From the NCBI GenBank assembly GCA_902554995.1, contig CACDQT010000004.1, positions 1-37,699 of the forward strand: 37,699 bases of DNA, given 5' to 3'. How positions within the stretch are numbered: the stretch's first letter is position 1; every line of letters starts with the position of its first letter. This document shows, in pieces, positions 33,143 through 37,699 of the stretch. Source of the DNA: an uncultured Pelagibacteraceae bacterium. Lineage in GTDB: Bacteria; Pseudomonadota; Alphaproteobacteria; Pelagibacterales; Pelagibacteraceae. Position numbers and translations under genes: made by a program. Under the pieces are notes generated by a model. That model was given only the letters and a program-made list of their open reading frames with translations, did no database searches and was not told where the DNA came from.

Positions 33143-34249
33143 ATGAACAACTATTTTGTAATATTAGCTGCTGGAAAAAGTAAGAGATTTAATAAAAAAA
33201 AACCTAAGCAATTCTTTAATTACAGAAATAAAGAAATAATTGATCATTCCATTGAAAAATCCCTCAATTCAAAGCTATTTAAGAAAATTTTAATTGTTTC
33301 AAATAATCTTAAACATTTAAAAAAGAAGAAGTATCCTAAATCAATAAGTATTATTAAAGGAGGAAGGGAAAGATCAGACTCTTCTTTAAAAGCTTTAAAA
33401 TATCTTAAAAGATATAAGCCAAAAAATGTATTTATACATGATGCTGCTAGGCCAAATTTCTCAATTAAATTACTAAAAAATATTGCTAAAAATTTGAAAA
33501 ATAACAAAGCTGTAGTTCCAATTATCAATTCAAAAGACACAATAAAATATAAAACTCAAAATCGAATATTTAATCTCAATAGAAATAATTTGTTATTAAC
33601 CCAAACTCCTCAAGCATTTAGATTTAAAGAGCTGTATGAAATTGCAAAAGATCACAAAAATAAAATTACTGATGAAGCAACATTATTTATAAATAAAGAT
33701 TTCAAAATCAAATTTATACCTGGTGAAAAATCAAATAATAAAATTACATATATTGATGATATTAAAACTCCCAAAACCTTTTACGGTATAGGTTTTGATA
33801 TCCACAAGTTAGTAAAAAACAAAAAACTTTATCTTGGAGGAGTTAAAATTCCTTTTCATTCAGGTCTTGAAGGTCATTCTGATGGAGATGTAATTTTACA
33901 TGCAATTATTGATTCTATTTTAGGAGCTATTAGAAAAAAAGATATTGGAACTTATTTTCCAAACACAAAACAATATAAAAATATCAGATCTCCAAAAATG
34001 CTAAAACCAATCATGATTAATTTAAACAAATCTAATTTTTTTATAAACAATTTGGATATAAACTTAATTTGTCAAAAACCAAGAGTTTCAAAATATAGGG
34101 ACAAAATAATTAAATCAGTCTCAAAATTAACTGGTATTAATGAAAACCAAATAAATTTAAAGGGTAAAACTGTGGAAAAATTAGGTTTAATTGGAAAAGA
34201 AAAGGCTATCGCTTGTGAGACCATAATTTCAATCACAAAATATGATTAA
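33143..34249 (+). CDS. ispDF: Bifunctional IspD/IspF isoprenoid enzyme
   Basis: A 368-residue fusion of two enzymes of the MEP pathway. Residues 1-210 are the 2-C-methyl-D-erythritol 4-phosphate cytidylyltransferase (IspD), with the CTP-binding start VILAAGKSKRFNKKKPKQF, HDAARP and TQTPQAFR. Residues 213-368 are 2-C-methyl-D-erythritol 2,4-cyclodiphosphate synthase (IspF), with GIGFDIHKL (metal ligands Asp219 and His221), GHSDGDVILHAI and a late KGKTVEKLGLIG. The fusion is common in alphaproteobacteria, although the two enzymes catalyse non-consecutive steps. It overlaps pgpA by 8 bases and heads ispDF-pgpA-cinA; its promoter must overlap the ntrY start because only 26 bases separate the two ATGs. 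Confidence 0.95.
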   Translation: MNNYFVILAAGKSKRFNKKKPKQFFNYRNKEIIDHSIEKSLNSKLFKKILIVSNNLKHLKKKKYPKSISIIKGGRERSDSSLKALKYLKRYKPKNVFIHDAARPNFSIKLLKNIAKNLKNNKAVVPIINSKDTIKYKTQNRIFNLNRNNLLLTQTPQAFRFKELYEIAKDHKNKITDEATLFINKDFKIKFIPGEKSNNKITYIDDIKTPKTFYGIGFDIHKLVKNKKLYLGGVKIPFHSGLEGHSDGDVILHAIIDSILGAIRKKDIGTYFPNTKQYKNIRSPKMLKPIMINLNKSNFFINNLDINLICQKPRVSKYRDKIIKSVSKLTGINENQINLKGKTVEKLGLIGKEKAIACETIISITKYD

Positions 34250-34745
34250 AACTTTTAATTCATTATTAGCAACAATGTTTGGGCTAGGAAAAATTAAGAT
34301 TATTCCTGGAACTTTCGGATCCTTAGCTACAACTATTTTTCTTTATTTTTTTTTTCATATATTAAAGTTATCACCAAATATAGTCTTAATAGGTTTGCTT
34401 ATTATTTTTATTTATTCATTCATAGCGGTAGCATCCCATATAAAGGAAAAAGAAAATAAAGATCCAAAAGAGGTCATTATCGATGAATTTATAGGTCAAT
34501 CTATACCAATTTATCTCTACGAAATATCCCATGGAACACAAAAAACATCTGATGAAGCTATAATTTTTTATGGAATTTGCTTTGTACTTTTTAGATTTTT
34601 TGACATTCTTAAACCATTTCCAGTAAATTATTTTGACAAAAATTATAAAAATAGTTTTGGTGTAATAATGGACGATGTTTGCGCAGGATTATATGTTGTT
34701 CTATCATTAATTTGTTTTATGTTATTAAGCAGTTATTTAATTTAA
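34242..34745 (+). CDS. pgpA: Phosphatidylglycerophosphatase A
   Basis: A 167-residue inner-membrane phosphatase that converts phosphatidylglycerophosphate to phosphatidylglycerol. The family signature GLGKIKIIPGTFGSLATT is near residue 16, VIIDEFIGQSIPI provides the conserved acidic motif, and LFRFFDILKPFPVNYFD is the late conserved block. There are about four membrane segments (24-42, 46-65, 107-120 and 148-166). The gene overlaps ispDF by 8 bases, and its stop overlaps the cinA start by one base. Placement in an isoprenoid and envelope gene group is usual for alphaproteobacteria. Confidence 0.9.
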   Translation: MIKTFNSLLATMFGLGKIKIIPGTFGSLATTIFLYFFFHILKLSPNIVLIGLLIIFIYSFIAVASHIKEKENKDPKEVIIDEFIGQSIPIYLYEISHGTQKTSDEAIIFYGICFVLFRFFDILKPFPVNYFDKNYKNSFGVIMDDVCAGLYVVLSLICFMLLSSYLI

Positions 34746-35206
34746 TGAAAAATTTAGTCAGGCTTTTAACCAAAAAAAAATTAAAACTTTCTGTTGTTGA
34801 GTCTTGTACTGGAGGGATGTTAGCTAGTTCAATTACATCAATAAGTGGTGCCTCAAAAGTATTCAATTTAGGACTAGTCACCTACTCTAACCAAGCTAAA
34901 ATTAGAATTCTCAAAGTTAATAAAAATATCATTAAAAATTATGGTGCAGTTAGCCACCAATGTTGTTTGGCAATGGTAAATAACTTATCTAAAATATCAA
35001 AAGCCAATATTAACGTTTCTATAACTGGAATCGCTGGCCCCAAAGGTGGCACCAAACAAAAGCCAGTAGGTCTAGTTTATATTGGTATAAAAAAAGGCAA
35101 AAAAGTACAGATTAGTAAGTGTTTATTTAAAAGTAAAAAAAGATCTTCAATTCAAAAAGCAACTGTTAAAAAAACCTTAGATTTAATTCTTAGAATTTCC
35201 AAATAA
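34745..35206 (+). CDS. CinA C-terminal domain protein (PncC, nicotinamide-nucleotide amidase)
   Basis: Starting at the ATG that overlaps the pgpA stop (TAATG), this is a 153-residue protein consisting only of the CinA C-terminal domain: KLKLSVVESCTGGMLASSITSISGASKVF, FNLGLVTYSNQAKIRIL and SITGIAGPKGGTKQKPVGLVYIGI. Such stand-alone domains deamidate nicotinamide mononucleotide to nicotinate mononucleotide and so salvage pyridine nucleotides. The ORF is open further upstream inside pgpA, but the family match begins at this Met. The end overlaps the convergent coq10 gene by 24 bases. Confidence 0.9.
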   Translation: MKNLVRLLTKKKLKLSVVESCTGGMLASSITSISGASKVFNLGLVTYSNQAKIRILKVNKNIIKNYGAVSHQCCLAMVNNLSKISKANINVSITGIAGPKGGTKQKPVGLVYIGIKKGKKVQISKCLFKSKKRSSIQKATVKKTLDLILRISK

Positions 35207-35641
35207 TTCTTCAGCTCTTTTTTGAAAGGCATCAGCTATTTTTTCTAAACCAAATTGAAAAGAGACTACCATTAAAGAATTTAAAAATTTATTCTTTATT
35301 TCAAAATCAATATCAAAGGTGATTTCAGTAATACCATTATTTTTATCAGTAAAAGTCCAATTATTTGTTAGATGATTTAATGGTCCCTCTATGTTTTTTA
35401 CATAGATTGAATCAGTTTTTTTATTAAAGGCAACATCACTTTTGTATGTATCTTTAAATGGTCCTTTACCGATGGTTAAATCAGCAATAATTTTTTGTAA
35501 ATCACCATCTTGTTTGTTTTCATATATTTTCGCATCAAAACAAAATGGAACAAATTCAGGATATTTTTCTATATCTAAAACAAGTCCAATTAAGTCTTTT
35601 TTTTCACATTCAATTAATCGCTTAACTGAAGCTTTTGGCAT
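35183..35641 (-). CDS. Coenzyme Q-binding START-domain protein (Coq10/RatA family)
   Basis: A 152-residue single-domain protein of the polyketide cyclase/START superfamily. The family pattern [34 protein letters not shown] near the start, IADLTIGKGPFKDTYKSDV and the late FQFGLEKIADAFQKRAEELFG all match Coq10/RatA. It probably binds ubiquinone or related lipids and aids their delivery to the respiratory chain; a ribosome-association activity is known for the E. coli relative. It is coupled to lipA by a one-base overlap, the usual alphaproteobacterial arrangement, and its end overlaps cinA. Confidence 0.88.
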   Translation of the reverse strand: MPKASVKRLIECEKKDLIGLVLDIEKYPEFVPFCFDAKIYENKQDGDLQKIIADLTIGKGPFKDTYKSDVAFNKKTDSIYVKNIEGPLNHLTNNWTFTDKNNGITEITFDIDFEIKNKFLNSLMVVSFQFGLEKIADAFQKRAEELFGNSKN

Positions 35642-36561
35642 TAATGATTGTTAATTCGATTTTGTTGTAGCTTAGCAAAATCTTCATCTGCATGATAAGA
35701 AGATCTTGTTAATGGCGATGAAGAAACTAATAAAAAACCTTTTGATTTCGCAATACTTCCTAATTCATCAAATTCTTCTGGTGTATAGTATCTATTAAGA
35801 GGATGATGTCTAACAGATGGTTGTAAGTATTGACCAATAGTTAAAAAATCTACATCAGCAGCTTTTAAATCATCCATTACCTGTAAAATTTCATCTTTTT
35901 TTTCACCTAAGCCAACCATTATCCCTGATTTAGTAAAAATTTTCTTATTTATCATTTTAGCATTTTTCAAAAGTTCTAAAGATGCAAAATATCTAGAACC
36001 GGGTCTTACTTTAAGATAAAGACTAGGAACAGTTTCAATATTGTGATTAAAAACATCAGGATTTGCCTCTAAAACTTTTTTATAAGCATTACCCTTTCTT
36101 AAAAAATCAGGAGTTAAAACTTCAATTGTAGTATTTGGATTTGTTTTTCTTGTTTGGTTAATAACCTCAAAAAAGTGATTTGAACCACCATCATCTAAAT
36201 CATCTCGATCAACTGATGTTATTACAACATGTTTTAAATTTAATTTTTTTACAGCCTGAGAAATTTTTATTGGTTCAAGATTATCTAGTTTTCCTGGTTT
36301 ACCAGTTTTTACATCGCAAAAAGCACATGCTCTTGTACATGTATCACCCATAATCATAAATGTAGCATGTCTTTTACTCCAACATTCAGTGATATTTGGG
36401 CAATTAGCTTCCTGACAAACTGTTACAAGATTATTTTTATTTACAATTGTTTTTGTTAAAAAAAATTCTTTACTATTTACTAATTTTGATCTTATCCAAT
36501 CTGGTTTTTTTTTAATTGGATTTATCGGTTTATTCTGCTTTTCTGGATGTCTAATTTTCAT
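35641..36561 (-). CDS. lipA: Lipoyl synthase
   Basis: A 306-residue radical SAM enzyme that inserts two sulfurs into octanoyl groups to make lipoate on 2-oxoacid dehydrogenases. Auxiliary-cluster cysteines are Cys49, Cys54 and Cys60 in [12 protein letters not shown]; radical SAM cysteines are Cys75, Cys79 and Cys82 in CTRACAFC. Other blocks include [22 protein letters not shown]-like [19 protein letters not shown] and [12 protein letters not shown], with the essential C-terminal RSSY serine. It overlaps ftsB by 11 bases upstream and coq10 by one base. In many alphaproteobacteria pyruvate dehydrogenase genes sit between ftsB and lipA; here they do not. Confidence 0.96.
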   Translation of the reverse strand: MKIRHPEKQNKPINPIKKKPDWIRSKLVNSKEFFLTKTIVNKNNLVTVCQEANCPNITECWSKRHATFMIMGDTCTRACAFCDVKTGKPGKLDNLEPIKISQAVKKLNLKHVVITSVDRDDLDDGGSNHFFEVINQTRKTNPNTTIEVLTPDFLRKGNAYKKVLEANPDVFNHNIETVPSLYLKVRPGSRYFASLELLKNAKMINKKIFTKSGIMVGLGEKKDEILQVMDDLKAADVDFLTIGQYLQPSVRHHPLNRYYTPEEFDELGSIAKSKGFLLVSSSPLTRSSYHADEDFAKLQQNRINNH

Positions 36562-36853
36562 TTTTTTTAATTATATAAATTTTTTCATTTTTTTTTCCAA
36601 ATATGAACCTTTCTCTAATCAAAGATTCTATATAATCAAGATCTAGATTGTCACTTAACAATGAATTCTTAAATTCCAAGTCACTTATTTGGTTAATTAT
36701 TAAAGATTCTTGTTGTTTTAAGTTTTTTAAAATCTCTTTTTTTTCAAAATATGAAATTAACCCTCTTTGACCAGTTAAAAGATTAAAAAAGAAATAAAGA
36801 ATCAAAAAAGTAGAAACTAGTAAAAAGTAATTTTTTTTTAATCTTTGAAGCAT
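36551..36853 (-). CDS. ftsB: Septum formation initiator FtsB/DivIC family
   Basis: A 100-residue bitopic protein: a short cytoplasmic tail, one membrane helix at about 9-26 ([18 protein letters not shown]), a leucine- and lysine-rich coiled coil (about 37-75), and a C-terminal block [20 protein letters not shown] that matches the conserved end of FtsB/DivIC. It would join FtsL and FtsQ in the divisome. The position directly after eno, with a one-base overlap, is the classical alphaproteobacterial and gammaproteobacterial location of this gene and strengthens the call. Confidence 0.85.
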   Translation of the reverse strand: MLQRLKKNYFLLVSTFLILYFFFNLLTGQRGLISYFEKKEILKNLKQQESLIINQISDLEFKNSLLSDNLDLDYIESLIRERFIFGKKNEKIYIIKKNEN

Positions 36854-37699
36854 TAATGAATCTTATTCATTCTAGCTTTTTTTCCAAGTTCTTCTTCTAT
36901 ACGAATTAATTGATTATATTTGGACACTCTTTCAGATCTAGCTAAAGATCCTGTTTTTATTTGGTTGGAGTTGGTACCTACCGCTAAATCGGCAATAAAT
37001 GTATCTTCACTATCTCCTGATCGATGTGAGATAATAGTATTAAACCCTATAGTTTGAGCAAATCTTATGACATCAAGTGTTTCGGTAACTGTACCAATTT
37101 GATTTAGTTTTATCAAAATTGAATTTGATGAAACATTTAGAAATCCCTTTTTTAATCTTTCCAAATTTGTAACATAGAGATCATCTCCAACTATCTGTAC
37201 TTTTTTAGTAGATCTCATTAATTTACTCCACGACGTCCAATCATTTTCAGAAAATGGATCTTCAATGGATTTAATTTTATATTTATCAATCATTTTTTTG
37301 TATTCTGAAATTGTTTTATCAACGGAAACATATTTTTTTGAGTTAATAGAATATTTACCTTTTTTAAATAATTCATTAGCTGCAACATCCAAACAAATTG
37401 AAACATCTTTACCATTTCTAAATCCTGATTTTTTAATTGATAAAACAATCAAATCTAAGGCCTGATTGTTATTATTAATCATAGGTGCAAATCCACCTTC
37501 ATCACCAACCGATGTGGCTAAACCTTTTGCTTTAATTAATTTACTTAAGTTTTTTATTACCAAATAACATATTCTCATTGCTTCAGAAAAAGATTTTGCT
37601 TTATCTGGTCTAATCATAAATTCTTGAATTCTAAGACCATTATTTGCGTGTGCTCCACCATTAATAATATTCATTAATGGATAAGGTAATTGAAAATTT
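36853..37699 (-). CDS. eno: Enolase, 3' part
   Basis: The gene runs off the right edge; about 282 C-terminal codons are present. The frame continues past the first Met in the window (37674) as QLPYPLMNIINGGAHANN, the well-known enolase motif, so that Met is not the start. Active-site blocks include SVGDEGGFAP, SICLDVAANELF, SIEDPFSENDW, QIVGDDLYVTN, LIKLNQIGTVTETLD and ISHRSGDSEDTFIADLAVG, with the catalytic Lys and the metal-binding Asp and Glu visible. It interconverts 2-phosphoglycerate and phosphoenolpyruvate. The stop overlaps the ftsB start by one base. Confidence 0.95.
   Translation of the reverse strand, partial: NFQLPYPLMNIINGGAHANNGLRIQEFMIRPDKAKSFSEAMRICYLVIKNLSKLIKAKGLATSVGDEGGFAPMINNNNQALDLIVLSIKKSGFRNGKDVSICLDVAANELFKKGKYSINSKKYVSVDKTISEYKKMIDKYKIKSIEDPFSENDWTSWSKLMRSTKKVQIVGDDLYVTNLERLKKGFLNVSSNSILIKLNQIGTVTETLDVIRFAQTIGFNTIISHRSGDSEDTFIADLAVGTNSNQIKTGSLARSERVSKYNQLIRIEEELGKKARMNKIH

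Noticed and set aside
36853-37674. Enolase starting at the Met at 37674
   Set aside because: The enolase frame continues upstream to the window edge (QLPYPL before MNIINGG), so this is an internal Met of a truncated gene.

Overview
This is a compact, strongly AT-rich bacterial chromosome segment. Gene content, order and style (gene-to-gene overlaps, tiny intergenic gaps, Lys/Asn/Ile-rich proteins) point to the SAR11 clade (Candidatus Pelagibacter or a close relative) of the Alphaproteobacteria. That assignment is an inference from recognisable families, not from a marker-gene tree. I see no transposon, prophage, CRISPR array or rRNA, and no gene-free stretch longer than 300 bases.

Layout. 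(i) 1-1150: the end of an aquaporin gene, a Nudix hydrolase, a 69-residue lysine-rich protein with an unusually strong ribosome binding site, and two tandem hairpins. (ii) 1149-16070: a phosphate cluster. It holds ppx-ppk (polyphosphate), a SixA-like phosphohistidine phosphatase broken by a frameshift, pstSCAB-phoU-phoB (uptake and regulation), an unrecognised secreted protein, phoR, and the lipid-renovation genes agt-plcP. A diacylglycerol kinase gene is divergent from plcP. Candidate Pho boxes (two 7-mers 11 bp apart) precede pstS, plcP and dagK at similar distances from the start codons. (iii) 16071-21606: valS-ilvD-manC, joined by 1-nt stop/start overlaps. (iv) 21728-27157: tRNA-Cys, tRNA-Asn, an XRE-family regulator, an aapJQMP/bztABCD-type amino-acid ABC transporter and tRNA-Arg. 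(v) 27186-33116: ntrY-ntrX-trkA-trkH, a two-component system with a potassium uptake system. (vi) 33143-37699: ispDF-pgpA-cinA on the plus strand, converging with eno-ftsB-lipA-coq10 on the minus strand.

How it works together. Under phosphate stress PhoR would phosphorylate PhoB, which would act at the Pho boxes. PstSCAB takes up phosphate and PhoU relays transporter status to PhoR. PlcP strips phosphate headgroups from phospholipids to leave diacylglycerol (DAG). Agt glycosylates DAG to non-phosphorus lipids, whereas the divergent kinase can return DAG to phosphatidic acid. Ppk and Ppx build and degrade polyphosphate. The most interesting signals are the Pho-box divergon at this DAG branch point, the unknown secreted protein inside the Pho cluster, the frameshifted sixA, the hairpin pair near 1 kb, and an NtrX whose ATPase motifs look inactive.
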